Shown here: one piece after another, positions 26,833 through 35,690 of the stretch
Layout: every line of letters starts with the position of its first letter
How positions within the stretch are numbered: position 1 is the stretch's first letter
NCBI GenBank assembly: GCA_028281065.1
Contig: JANQKN010000160.1
Coordinates: 1-64,000 of the forward strand
Reading direction: 5' to 3'
Origin: Flavobacteriaceae bacterium
GTDB lineage: Bacteria > Bacteroidota > Bacteroidia > Flavobacteriales > Flavobacteriaceae
Length of the DNA: 64,000 nucleotides
The notes under the pieces: generated by a model
Told to the model about the DNA's origin: nothing
Seen by the model: only the letters and a program-made list of their open reading frames with translations
Database searches by the model: none
Made by a program: the position numbers and the translations under genes

Positions 26833-28095
26833 TTATATTTTTAGGTTGAACGTAAATTTAAAAGAAACGTTGTCCTCGAAGTCCTCTAAATGATAAAATC
26901 CGTACCGATAGGCAAAACTAAGGCCAAAACCAAAGAGGATTCTGTTAAGCTCAAATCCCGATTCCGAATATAGTTGGTTTAGCGTATTGAAGCCAATCCC
27001 CAAGTGCTCTTCCGGGTTTTTAAGATCCCCAATGGCGTGACGGGTAATAAAGACCAACTCGGGTTTAAATTTTTCTGAAATATAAAAGCGGCGTAAACTG
27101 TGTTTTCCTTGGAAAGTGATTAATTGATCCGAGAAAAACTCCCCAAAATACATGGTTTCGAAACTACGGGTCCCTGCTACCGAAAACCGTTGAAGGATCT
27201 CATCTTTGGTAGGACTGTTGGGATAGGCATGAAACAAGTGGGTAAGGGGAACATCGCCAAAGGCAACCATCCCTTCCAAAAGGAAATTACTGGAGGAGAG
27301 ATTGGTCCTCTTTATGTAATAGTCCAGCTTTAATCCCAGTTTGGTGTAATTGAAATCACTTTTGGCTATTCCCTTGATTCCTTGGGTAACTTGTGCACTT
27401 ATCTTTGGGAAACCATCAAAATATTCGATACGGCCATCATCTACCGTTACAAATTTGGTCTTGGGGCTAAACCTAAAAGATACCGTGGCTTCCATGGTAT
27501 GGTAATTTCGGTAGGATTCCCCATCTTTTACAAACTGGTAATCTTCTATCTGATCGACTTTGGTTCTGGACAGTCTCACTTCAGAAAGTACTTTGGGCGA
27601 AAACCCATGCTGAATGCTACTTTGCCAGGTACGGTATTTGTAAAATTGAATGACATTGATCCTTCGGGGTTCAAAAACCGAATAGACCCTGGCATCGGTT
27701 AAATAGGAAAAACTTCCAATTTCATGAATGTCACTAGTATAATAAAGATCCCACCAGGTATTGGTTTTGGGGTGTAACCGCAGGTTCCCTCCAATACTGT
27801 ATTTGTAGTTTTTATCCTTAAAACCGTAGGCTACATACCCACCCACTTTAAAGTTCTCGAACAAGCGTTCGTTGGTAATCCCCCCAAACCCTAAACGAAA
27901 CGATTCATAGTTGTTGTATTTTATGAAATATCTCAGGTCTACATCAAAAAAACCCAAAGAATAATACCCTGTTTTAAAAGGGCTCTCTTTTTTGGGTTTG
28001 TTTACGGAATCATTGGCCTTTTCGGGAAGGGTTTGTCCATAGGAATACTGGGAAAAACCTATAAATAGAAGCAGCAAAAAAAGGCGTATGCGCAA
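26833..28095 (-). CDS. DUF5686-like outer-membrane protein
   Basis: There is no ATG near the N-terminus. I choose a TTG at 28095, which gives 420 residues and a clean signal peptide (MRIRLFLLLLFIGFSQYSYGQ); another TTG at 28134 adds 13 residues. The protein resembles the C-terminal barrel portion of DUF5686 proteins (FRLGFGGITNERLFENFKVG, GYVAYGFKDKNYKYSIGG) but lacks their carboxypeptidase-regulatory N-terminal domain. It ends in strand-like FKFTFNLKI. Function unknown; possibly an outer-membrane partner of the RND/MMPL exporter downstream. Confidence 0.72.
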   Translation of the reverse strand: MRIRLFLLLLFIGFSQYSYGQTLPEKANDSVNKPKKESPFKTGYYSLGFFDVDLRYFIKYNNYESFRLGFGGITNERLFENFKVGGYVAYGFKDKNYKYSIGGNLRLHPKTNTWWDLYYTSDIHEIGSFSYLTDARVYSVFEPRRINVIQFYKYRTWQSSIQHGFSPKVLSEVRLSRTKVDQIEDYQFVKDGESYRNYHTMEATVSFRFSPKTKFVTVDDGRIEYFDGFPKISAQVTQGIKGIAKSDFNYTKLGLKLDYYIKRTNLSSSNFLLEGMVAFGDVPLTHLFHAYPNSPTKDEILQRFSVAGTRSFETMYFGEFFSDQLITFQGKHSLRRFYISEKFKPELVFITRHAIGDLKNPEEHLGIGFNTLNQLYSESGFELNRILFGFGLSFAYRYGFYHLEDFEDNVSFKFTFNLKI

Positions 28096-28173
28096 TGTGA
28101 GGAATTTAAGGTAAAAGTATAAAGAAAGCGGCAATTAAGCCGCTTTATTGTATTTTGTTTAACTAGGCATGCC

Positions 28174-28728
28174 TTATACCGTCATTATTTCAGACTCCTT
28201 CTTGGCATACATGTCGTCGATTTTTTTAATGTGGTTATCGGTCAATTCCTGGACATCTATTTCGAGGTTTTTTTGCATGTCCTCACTAACATCCAGATTC
28301 TTGATCTCGTTGTTGGCATTTTTTCGGTCGTTGCGAACCCCAATTTTGGCTTCTTCGGATTCGGCCTTGGCTTGTTTGGCCAATTCACGACGACGCTCTT
28401 CGGTTAAAGGTGGAACATTGATGATAACGCTTTCCCCATTGTTCATAGGGTTAAAGCCCAAGTTTGCCCCATGGATTCCTTTTTCGATCTCGGGAATCAT
28501 GGTCTTTTCCCAGGGTTGAATCGAGATGGTCATACCGTCGGGTGTATTCACATTGGCTACTTGATTTAATGGGGTAGGGCTACCATAGTAGTCTACCATA
28601 ACACCACTGAGCATCGCAGGGGATGCTTTCCCGGCACGAATGTTTGCCAACTTTTTTTCCAAATGCAAGAGTGCATTGTGCATGGACTCTTTGGTACTAT
28701 CCAGTATAAATTGAATCTCTTCTTCCAT
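28174..28728 (-). CDS. frr: Ribosome recycling factor
   Basis: 184 residues from the ATG at 28728; a TTG two codons earlier is not needed. The RRF fold signature is complete: HLEKKLANIRAGKASPAML, YYGSPTPLNQVANV, ISIQPWEKTMIPEIEKGI and PPLTEERRRELAKQAK. With EF-G it splits post-termination ribosomes. It is the second gene of the pyrH-frr pair, which is conserved in many bacteria. Confidence 0.97.
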   Translation of the reverse strand: MEEEIQFILDSTKESMHNALLHLEKKLANIRAGKASPAMLSGVMVDYYGSPTPLNQVANVNTPDGMTISIQPWEKTMIPEIEKGIHGANLGFNPMNNGESVIINVPPLTEERRRELAKQAKAESEEAKIGVRNDRKNANNEIKNLDVSEDMQKNLEIDVQELTDNHIKKIDDMYAKKESEIMTV

Positions 28729-28784
28729 ACTCAAATTTAAATTTTTCTTCGGAAATGCAACAATTGTTCCAAAAAAGTCTTGGT

Positions 28785-29492
28785 TTATAGATTTACCTTG
28801 GTCCCTATTTTCTCCCCGGAAACGACCTTAAGCAGGTTTCCCCTTGTATTCATGTCGAAAACAATAATAGGGAGTTCGTTTTCCTGGCTAAGGGTAAATG
28901 CCGTGGTGTCCATAACCTTTAATCCCTTCTTCAGTACATCATCAAAACTGATAAAATCGAATTTTGTTGCCTTGTCATCTTTTTCTGGGTCACTGGTATA
29001 GATTCCGTCTACCCGTGTACCCTTTAAAATAACATTAGCTTCTATCTCGATGGCGCGAAGTACTGCTGCACTGTCGGTGGTGAAGTAAGGATTCCCAGTA
29101 CCTCCACCAAAAATAACCACACGGCCTTTTTCCAAATGACGGATGGCTCTACGGCGAATAAAAGGCTCGGCTACTTCATTGATTTTAATGGCACTTTGCA
29201 AACGGGTCGGTATTCCTTCATCTTCCATGGCACTCTGTAATGCCAATCCATTGATAACCGTTGCAAGCATTCCCATATGGTCACCTTGCACACGATCCAT
29301 CCCTTTACTGGCGCCAGCAACACCCCTAAAAATGTTGCCTCCACCAATAACAATGGCAACTTCGACCCCTTTTTCGGTGATTTGCTTTATTTCCTGTGCA
29401 TAGTCTTTTAATCTTTGAGGGTCAATTCCGTACTGGCGATCTCCCATGAGGGCTTCTCCAGAAAGTTTCAATAAAATTCTTTTGTATTGCAT
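28785..29492 (-). CDS. pyrH: UMP kinase
   Basis: Phosphorylates UMP to UDP in pyrimidine nucleotide synthesis. It has 235 residues from the ATG at 29492 ([17 protein letters not shown]). Motifs include [50 protein letters not shown] and the C-terminal GTKVNL. An in-frame TTG at 29513 is part of the TATTTTTG -7 box and cannot be the start. frr follows 56 bases later. Confidence 0.97.
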   Translation of the reverse strand: MQYKRILLKLSGEALMGDRQYGIDPQRLKDYAQEIKQITEKGVEVAIVIGGGNIFRGVAGASKGMDRVQGDHMGMLATVINGLALQSAMEDEGIPTRLQSAIKINEVAEPFIRRRAIRHLEKGRVVIFGGGTGNPYFTTDSAAVLRAIEIEANVILKGTRVDGIYTSDPEKDDKATKFDFISFDDVLKKGLKVMDTTAFTLSQENELPIIVFDMNTRGNLLKVVSGEKIGTKVNL

Positions 29493-29510
29493 GGTGGTGT
29501 TTTGCTGGCG

Positions 29511-29518
29511 CAAAAATA
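29511..29518 (-). promoter_or_regulatory. -7 box of pyrH-frr
   Basis: On the minus strand TATTTTTG fits TAnnTTTG, about 19 bases before the pyrH ATG. The -33 side is weak (a TTG 15 bases away). Confidence 0.5.
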
Positions 29519-29568
29519 GCGAAAATTTAGGATCAAAAAGGGGATTTTGAAAATGGAAAACAAATTCA

Positions 29569-29757
29569 TTAACTAAAGTACCATTTTAGGAACCGAAAAG
29601 TAAAATAGATGAGGTTTAATAAAAAGATAGCGGTGAGAAGTAAATGAAACCAGCTAATTACAAAATAAGTGTCGTGAACATTAATTACTAAAGATTCTTT
29701 TCTGAAGATGATGCCCAGGATAAATAGTAGGATGGTTATTGCAGCAATGATTTTCAT
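29569..29757 (-). CDS. Two-helix mini-protein with a cytochrome oxidase subunit I-like motif
   Basis: 62 residues with two hydrophobic helices ([16 protein letters not shown] and [20 protein letters not shown]). Between them lies [16 protein letters not shown]. This closely resembles the heme-ligand region HDTYFVVAHFHYV of haem-copper oxidase subunit I, but the first of the two ligand histidines is Trp here. It is far too short to be an oxidase. It sits between the tsf terminator and the pyrH promoter and appears to be a single gene. Role unknown. Confidence 0.6.
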   Translation of the reverse strand: MKIIAAITILLFILGIIFRKESLVINVHDTYFVISWFHLLLTAIFLLNLIYFTFRFLKWYFS

Positions 29758-29769
29758 GAAGGTTAAAAA

Positions 29770-29804
29770 TAAAAAAACCGCTTAGGAAACTAAGCGGCTT
29801 TTCT
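29770..29804 (-). terminator. Terminator of the rpsB-tsf genes
   Basis: Arms CCGCTTAG (29778-29785) and CTAAGCGG (29790-29797) close a GAAA loop; T-runs flank both sides, so it may work in both directions. It lies 19 bases past the tsf stop. Confidence 0.9.
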
Positions 29805-29822
29805 TTCTTTCTTCAAAAATGA

Positions 29823-30791
29823 TTAGGACAAAGAAACTCTTTTAAATCCTGTTACATCTACATCACCATTGCTGGCTACGTAATCGGCAACGGTTTGTTT
29901 TTCGTCCATGATATAGTTTTGGTCCAATAGACACTGCTCTTGGTCCAAAGTAGTATTGTCGCTAATGAAACGATCCATTTTTCCAGGAACGATTTTGTCC
30001 CAGATTTGCTCAGGCTTTCCTTCGGCTTTCAATTGCGCTTCGATGTTTGCCTTGGCTTCTGCCAATACCTCATCGGTCAATTGCATTCTGGAAATGTATT
30101 GAGGAACGTTTTTCAAGGTTTTTCCTAAACGACCCAACTCAATGTTGTCTTTTTCGATAGCTGCGATACGGGCTTCGGTTTCGGAAGCAACATAAGCAGG
30201 ATCGAAATCTTTATAGGAAAGGGTGGTAGCTCCCATAGAAGCAACCTGCATGGAAACGTTCTTGGATACCTGGGCAGCATCGTTGATAGGGTTGGAAAGA
30301 CCTACCAAAGCTCCAATTTTGTTTCCGTGGATGTAAGAACCTACGAAAGGAGCTTCTAGGGTTTCGTACCCACCAATTTCAATTTTCTCACCGATAACAC
30401 CTGTTTGCTCAGTCAATTTTTCCTGAACAGTCATACCATTTTCATACTCTGCAGCCAAGAACTCTTCTTTGTTGGCAGTACCTAAAGCTACTTCTGCCAT
30501 TTTACGAGCCATAGCTACGTAAGTTTCGTTTTTGGCAACGAAATCGGTCTCACAGTTTAGGGAAACGATTACCCCTTTGTTGGCATCGTCGTTTACCTTG
30601 GCAATAACAGCTCCTTCGCTAGAGTCTCTATCCGCTCTTTTTTCAGCGATTTTCTGACCTTTTTTGCGTAGGATTTCAATTGCTTTATCGAAATCACCTT
30701 CTGCCTCTACTAATGCCTTTTTACAGTCCATCATCCCGGCTCCGGTTTTCTTTCTTAATTCATTTACTTGTGCGGCGGTTACTTTTACCAT
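29823..30791 (-). CDS. tsf: Elongation factor Ts
   Basis: The nucleotide exchange factor for EF-Tu. 322 residues with the UBA-like N-terminus (VNELRKKTGAGMMDCKKALVEAEGD), the exchange motif VIVSLNCETDFVAKN and the core subdomains. Length is normal for Bacteroidota. It follows rpsB by about 100 bases and ends at a strong terminator. Confidence 0.97.
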   Translation of the reverse strand: MVKVTAAQVNELRKKTGAGMMDCKKALVEAEGDFDKAIEILRKKGQKIAEKRADRDSSEGAVIAKVNDDANKGVIVSLNCETDFVAKNETYVAMARKMAEVALGTANKEEFLAAEYENGMTVQEKLTEQTGVIGEKIEIGGYETLEAPFVGSYIHGNKIGALVGLSNPINDAAQVSKNVSMQVASMGATTLSYKDFDPAYVASETEARIAAIEKDNIELGRLGKTLKNVPQYISRMQLTDEVLAEAKANIEAQLKAEGKPEQIWDKIVPGKMDRFISDNTTLDQEQCLLDQNYIMDEKQTVADYVASNGDVDVTGFKRVSLS

Positions 30792-30894
30792 CGTTGTAAG
30801 TGTTTTATTTAGTGTATGTAAATTGTAAAAAGTCGCTTAAAAGTACTCTCGAAGAATAAATCCAAACGACTTTTCAGTATTATTGAATTGTTAT

Positions 30895-31686
30895 TTATTC
30901 TTCTTCGTTGGATGCAGCAGCAGGAGCGGCAACAGCAGCAGCTCTTTTTCTAGGAGCTTTGGCTTCTGCAGGCGCTTCTTCACTATCTTTTCCAGCTTTT
31001 CTTTCAGCAAGACCATCGGTAATAGCGTTGGCTACACTGCTAACGATTTTTTCAATGGATTTTGAAGCATCGTCGTTGGATGGAATTACATAGTCGATCG
31101 GTCTTGGATCACTGTTGGTATCTACCATTGCAAAAATTGGAATGTTCAATTTTTGGGCTTCCTTCACAGCAATGTGCTCACGGGTAGTGTCTACTACAAA
31201 CAAAGCACCTGGAAGACGGCTCATATCGGTAATGGAACCAAGGTTCTTTTCCAATTTCGCACGGGTACGGTCTACAGCCAAACGCTCTTTCTTAGAAAGG
31301 GTATTGAAGGTACCATCTTGCTTCATTCTATCGATAGCAGTCATTTTCTTAACCGCTTTACGGATAGTTACAAAGTTGGTCAACATACCACCAGGCCATC
31401 TTTCGGTGATGTACGGCATGTTAGCCCCTTTTGCTTTTTCGGCTACGATGTCCTTAGCTTGCTTCTTGGTAGCTACGAAAAGGATTTTACGTCCACTGGC
31501 AGCAATCTTCTTAAGCGCAGTGTTGGCTTCGTCTAATTTTGCAGCAGTTTTGTAAAGGTTGATAATGTGAATCCCGTTACGCTCCATGTAGATGTAGGGA
31601 GCCATGTTTGGGTTCCATTTACGGGTTAAGTGTCCAAAGTGAACACCAGCGTCAAGGAGGTCCTTAACTTCTTTGTTGTTTGCCAT
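30895..31686 (-). CDS. rpsB: 30S ribosomal protein S2
   Basis: 263 residues. Signatures are DLLDAGVHFGHLTRKWNPNM, YITERWPGGMLTNF, LPGALFVVDTTREHIAVKEA and SDPRPIDYVIPSNDDA. A long Ala/Lys/Glu-rich C-terminal tail (KAPRKRAAAVAAPAAASN) extends beyond the usual core. Precedes tsf, the near-universal arrangement. The 173-base gap to rpsI holds a hairpin that could be a leader element. Confidence 0.97.
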   Translation of the reverse strand: MANNKEVKDLLDAGVHFGHLTRKWNPNMAPYIYMERNGIHIINLYKTAAKLDEANTALKKIAASGRKILFVATKKQAKDIVAEKAKGANMPYITERWPGGMLTNFVTIRKAVKKMTAIDRMKQDGTFNTLSKKERLAVDRTRAKLEKNLGSITDMSRLPGALFVVDTTREHIAVKEAQKLNIPIFAMVDTNSDPRPIDYVIPSNDDASKSIEKIVSSVANAITDGLAERKAGKDSEEAPAEAKAPRKRAAAVAAPAAASNEEE

Positions 31687-31815
31687 TTTGTTTTAGTTTA
31701 CGTTCTGTTTAGATAGCAATCGCGCTTTGCGCAATTTAGATGCTAAACTAACGTCCCGACCGGCAAAGGAGGGAACTAACAGCTTGATTAATAAAATATG
31801 AACTTGGCCTTTTCA

Positions 31816-31842
31816 ATTGGGCGCTCCAGAGAAGCACCCAAT
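31816..31842 (-). promoter_or_regulatory. Hairpin in the rpsI-rpsB gap (possible rpsB leader element)
   Basis: Perfect outer arms ATTGGG and CCCAAT with GC pairs inside (GCGCTCC facing GAAGCAC). No T-run follows on the minus strand, so it is not a simple terminator. It sits about 130 bases before the rpsB start. S2 controls its own operon through a leader in several phyla; applying that here is inference. Confidence 0.3.
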
Positions 31843-31859
31843 CGATAGGGCTGAAAATA

Positions 31860-32246
31860 TTAACGCTTAGAGAACTGGAATTTCTTACGAGCTTTCTTCT
31901 GTCCGAATTTCTTACGCTCAACCATTCTTGGATCCCTTGTTAGCAATCCTTCTGGTTTCAATACAGCTCTGTATTCTTCGTTGATCTCGCAAAGGGCACG
32001 GGAGATAGCCAAGCGAACAGCTTCGGCTTGTCCAGTGATACCACCACCGTATACGTTTACTTTAATATCGTAAGCACCTTCGTTGTCGGTTAAGGACAAA
32101 GGCTGGTTTACTTTGTAACGTAATGTAGCTGTTGTGAAATAGTTGTCCAGTTCACGGTTGTTTACTGTAATGTTCCCTTTTCCTTCGGAAACATAGATAC
32201 GGGCAACAGCCGTTTTTCTTCTTCCAATTTTATGTATAGTCTCCAT
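31860..32246 (-). CDS. rpsI: 30S ribosomal protein S9
   Basis: 128 residues: IHKIGRRKTAVARIYVSEGKG at the start, VYGGGITGQAEAVRLAISRAL in the middle, and the tRNA-contacting C-terminal tail KKARKKFQFSKR. Its ATG overlaps the rplM stop by one base, giving the usual rplM-rpsI pair. Confidence 0.98.
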   Translation of the reverse strand: METIHKIGRRKTAVARIYVSEGKGNITVNNRELDNYFTTATLRYKVNQPLSLTDNEGAYDIKVNVYGGGITGQAEAVRLAISRALCEINEEYRAVLKPEGLLTRDPRMVERKKFGQKKARKKFQFSKR

Positions 32247-32701
32247 TACTTGATGTCATTTAGGTTAATTACTTTTGGGTTTTGCGCCTCTTGGTCGTGC
32301 TCAGCACCTACGTATACACGAAGGTTTCTGAAAAGAGCAGCTCCCAATTTGTTTTTAGGCAACATTCCTTTTACCGCTTTTTCTACCAATCTTGCAGGAT
32401 CTTTGTCATACAATTCCTGGGCAGTCAAAGAGCGCTGTCCACCTGGATATCCAGTGTGACGGATGTACTCCTTGTCATTCCATTTTTTTCCTGTTAATTT
32501 GATTTTTGCAGCATTAGTAACCACCACATTGTCACCACAGTCTACGTGTGGAGTAAAGTTTGGCTTGTGTTTACCGCGAAGCAATTTAGCAACTTCGCTA
32601 GCTAGACGACCCAATGCTTGCCCGTCCGCATCTACCAAAACCCACTCTTTGTTTACAGTGGCTTTGTTAGCAGATACCGTTTTGTAACTTAATGTATCCA
32701 T
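32246..32701 (-). CDS. rplM: 50S ribosomal protein L13
   Basis: 151 residues from the ATG at 32701 ([20 protein letters not shown]), the standard flavobacterial start; a longer frame to 32731 exists. Motifs are [40 protein letters not shown] and [20 protein letters not shown]. First gene of the minus-strand ribosomal cluster. Confidence 0.98.
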   Translation of the reverse strand: MDTLSYKTVSANKATVNKEWVLVDADGQALGRLASEVAKLLRGKHKPNFTPHVDCGDNVVVTNAAKIKLTGKKWNDKEYIRHTGYPGGQRSLTAQELYDKDPARLVEKAVKGMLPKNKLGAALFRNLRVYVGAEHDQEAQNPKVINLNDIK

Positions 32702-32756
32702 AAGTTTTTTGTCTATAAGTTGATTTAACATTGTTATTTCCCCTCAAAAAGGGGTG

Positions 32757-32786
32757 CAAAGGTAACGTTATTTATTTGAATAACAA
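32757..32786 (-). promoter_or_regulatory. Promoter of rplM-rpsI
   Basis: On the minus strand TTG (32784-32786), a 19-base spacer and TACCTTTG (32757-32764), fitting the Bacteroidetes consensus well. The leader to the L13 ATG is about 50 bases. Confidence 0.7.
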
Positions 32787-32921
32787 TAGAGGAAGCTCTT
32801 TTTTTGAAAGAGTCTGAGAGGCCTCATAAAAGTTAAACAAATGCTAATTAACAAGTGAATGTGTCACGTCCTTGCGTAACTTAAGTCTTTATATCATCAA
32901 TCAACAAGACAACTAACGATC

Positions 32922-35618
32922 ATGACTATCAATCGACTTCCGATACTCATCCTATTTCTCTGTCCTTTTTTTTCATTTTCACAAACCGAAAACACTACAA
33001 CACAAGATTCCACCGAGGTGGTTTCCTATGAAAAACGGGTCTACACCACAGCATCCATAGCAGGCACCGAAGGTATTACCATAGATGGTGTTTTGGATGA
33101 AGCCGCGTGGGACGTAGTGGAATGGACCTCGGACTATGTAGAATTCCAACCCGATGTGGGGACTGCACCCACCGAACAAACCAAAATGAAAATCGCTTAC
33201 GATGATAAGAATCTATATGTAGCATTTAAATGTTACCAAGCAGATCCTTCAACCATCGAAAGACGGATGGGCCGCCGTGATGACTTTCCTGGGGATTGGG
33301 TAGAGATTAATATAGATAGTTACAACGATGATAGAACGGGGTTTTCATTTACGGCTTCGGTTTCGGGCGTAAAAGGAGATGAGTTTATTTCCAACAATGG
33401 TAATTTTGATGGAAGCTGGAACCCTATCTGGTATTTAAGTACCGCCATAGATAGCGATGGTTGGACTGCCGAAATTAGAATCCCATTGAGCCAGTTGCGG
33501 TTTGGTAATGACGAGGAACAGGTTTGGGGAATACAATCTACACGCCGTTACTTTAACAACGAAGAACGTTCATTATGGCAGCCCCTACCAGCGAACCCAC
33601 CGGGCTGGGTAAGTGAATTTGGGATATTAAGGGGGATCAAAGGAATAAAACCTCAAAAGCAATTGGAGATACAACCCTATACCGTAGCTCAATTGGATAC
33701 ATTCGAAGAAGAACCCGGGAATCCGTTCCGTGATGGGACCGACACCAAATTCACAGGAGGATTGGATGCCAAGATTGGAATCACCAACGACCTTACTTTA
33801 GATCTTACCGTAAACCCCGATTTTGGACAAGTAGATGCAGATCCAGGGGCCATTGCCTTGGATGGGTTCGAAATTTTCTTCGAAGAGCGAAGACCTTTCT
33901 TTGTTGAGAATAAAAACGTATTCGACTTTAGAGTAGGTGGAGGCGCAGATAACCTTTTCTTTTCCAGAAGAATAGGGCGTACACCGCAGGGATACACCAC
34001 CTCGGATGGAGGCAAAGGGGAATATGAAGATTTCCCCGTAAATACCACCATATTAGGGGCTGCCAAGTTTAGTGGAAAAACAAAAAAGGGACTTTCCATT
34101 GGAGCCTTGCAGAGTATTACCGATAAGGAATATGCAAAGATTGAATTGGATACAAGACAGGATGTGTTGGACAACCTTGACGAAATAGGGGAAGAACGGG
34201 AAGAATTGGTAGAGCCCCTTACGAGTTATTCGGTAGTTCGTTTGCAGCAGGATTTTAACGATAATAACAGTTTTGTTGGAGGAATTGCCACCTATACGCA
34301 TAGGAAAATTGAAGGAAACTTGGATTTTCTGAGAGAGAAAGCATTTACCGGGGGTGTGGATTTTCGTCATAACTGGAAGGAGCGGAAGTATTATGCTACT
34401 GGGAAGTTTACCTTCAGTAATGTAAATGGTAGCCCGGAATCTATAGAAGCCACCCAACGATCGTTAACACACCTTTTTCAACGTACCGATGCAGGTCACG
34501 TTGAGGTAGATCCCACCAGAACATCCTTAACGGGAACAGGAGGTAGTTTCGAGGTAGGAAAAGGCGGTGGTGGAAATTGGCGCTATAATGTCGGGGGTAA
34601 TTTCCGTTCTCCTGAATTGGAGCTGAACGATATCGGGTTTTTACGACAGGCCGATCAAATTACCCAATATGCCAATGTGCGTAGGTTGTGGAACAAACCC
34701 TCCAGTTGGTTCCGTAGGGCCAATGTGGGTTTCAATCAGTTTACCCAATACGATTTCGATGGCAATTACAACCGTATTCAATATGAAGTCAACGGGTTTG
34801 TGAACTGGAAAAACAACTGGTGGAGTGAAGCCGGGTTTGGGCACAAGCCCAGAATATTTACTAACACCGTATTGCGAGGAGGACCCAGATGGCGTTGGAA
34901 TGATGAAAACTTTGTTTTCTTTTTCTCTGGAACCGATTCCAGAAAGAAGTTCAACATGCATGCGGGATACGTATATTCTGGAGCTACGCAGGATAATTTC
35001 TCCTTCCAACGGTTTGTATTGCGGTTCTTCTATCAGCCTTTAAATACATTGAACCTCTCCTTGATCAATGAATTTAGGGTAAACCCAAACAAGACCCAAT
35101 ATGTAACCGAAACCGATTTTAACGGAACGCCCCGCTATATATTAGGTGAGATAGATAATGAATCCCTAACGACTACATTGCGGGTAAATTATAACATTAA
35201 CCCCAACTTGACCATTCAGTATTATGGGCAGCCATTTATTTTTAAGGCCAAGTATTCCAACTTCAATTATGTGAACGATCCCGTTGCGGCCGACTTGAAT
35301 GATCGTGTGACTTGGTTTAACGATAACCAGATTACATTCAGTGAAGAAGATGATACCTATTTTGTGGATGAAGACGGGGATAGTGAAACAGATTATGCTT
35401 TTGGCAATCCCGACTTTGCCTTTGTACAGTTTAGAAGTAATTTGGTAGTGCGTTGGGAATACATTCCAGGATCCGAAATTTTCTTGGTATGGTCTCAAGG
35501 GATTACGGGATTGGGCGATGTAAACAATAGCTTTGGTGAAATTATCGACAATCAATTACTGAGTGCCAGACCCCAAAATACATTCTTGATTAAAGCTACC
35601 TACCGATTCGTTTTGTAA
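32922..35618 (+). CDS. DUF5916 protein with CBM9-like N-terminal domain
   Basis: 898 residues: a signal peptide (RLPILILFLCPFFSFSQ), then a CBM9-like beta-sandwich (about 45-240; GITIDGVLDEAAWDVVEW, MKIAYDDKNLYVAFKCYQ, WTAEIRIPLSQLRFG) and the DUF5916 region (NPDFGQVDADPGAIALDGFE, FFEERRPFFVENKNVFDF), probably a large outer-membrane barrel to the C-terminus (TFLIKATYRFVL). The family is very common in Bacteroidota and its function is unknown. Transcribed alone, with a terminator behind it. Confidence 0.9.
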   Translation: MTINRLPILILFLCPFFSFSQTENTTTQDSTEVVSYEKRVYTTASIAGTEGITIDGVLDEAAWDVVEWTSDYVEFQPDVGTAPTEQTKMKIAYDDKNLYVAFKCYQADPSTIERRMGRRDDFPGDWVEINIDSYNDDRTGFSFTASVSGVKGDEFISNNGNFDGSWNPIWYLSTAIDSDGWTAEIRIPLSQLRFGNDEEQVWGIQSTRRYFNNEERSLWQPLPANPPGWVSEFGILRGIKGIKPQKQLEIQPYTVAQLDTFEEEPGNPFRDGTDTKFTGGLDAKIGITNDLTLDLTVNPDFGQVDADPGAIALDGFEIFFEERRPFFVENKNVFDFRVGGGADNLFFSRRIGRTPQGYTTSDGGKGEYEDFPVNTTILGAAKFSGKTKKGLSIGALQSITDKEYAKIELDTRQDVLDNLDEIGEEREELVEPLTSYSVVRLQQDFNDNNSFVGGIATYTHRKIEGNLDFLREKAFTGGVDFRHNWKERKYYATGKFTFSNVNGSPESIEATQRSLTHLFQRTDAGHVEVDPTRTSLTGTGGSFEVGKGGGGNWRYNVGGNFRSPELELNDIGFLRQADQITQYANVRRLWNKPSSWFRRANVGFNQFTQYDFDGNYNRIQYEVNGFVNWKNNWWSEAGFGHKPRIFTNTVLRGGPRWRWNDENFVFFFSGTDSRKKFNMHAGYVYSGATQDNFSFQRFVLRFFYQPLNTLNLSLINEFRVNPNKTQYVTETDFNGTPRYILGEIDNESLTTTLRVNYNINPNLTIQYYGQPFIFKAKYSNFNYVNDPVAADLNDRVTWFNDNQITFSEEDDTYFVDEDGDSETDYAFGNPDFAFVQFRSNLVVRWEYIPGSEIFLVWSQGITGLGDVNNSFGEIIDNQLLSARPQNTFLIKATYRFVL

Positions 35619-35663
35619 AGAAACGGCATCGTTATGGTGTATTCATATATCGGTTAAATTTGG

Positions 35664-35690
35664 AAAAGCTCCCATTCGGGGGCTTTTTTA
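35664..35690 (+). terminator. Terminator of the DUF5916 gene
   Basis: AAAAGCTCCC pairs with GGGGGCTTTT across an ATTC loop, followed by T. It overlaps the stop of the convergent SLC13 gene. Confidence 0.8.
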
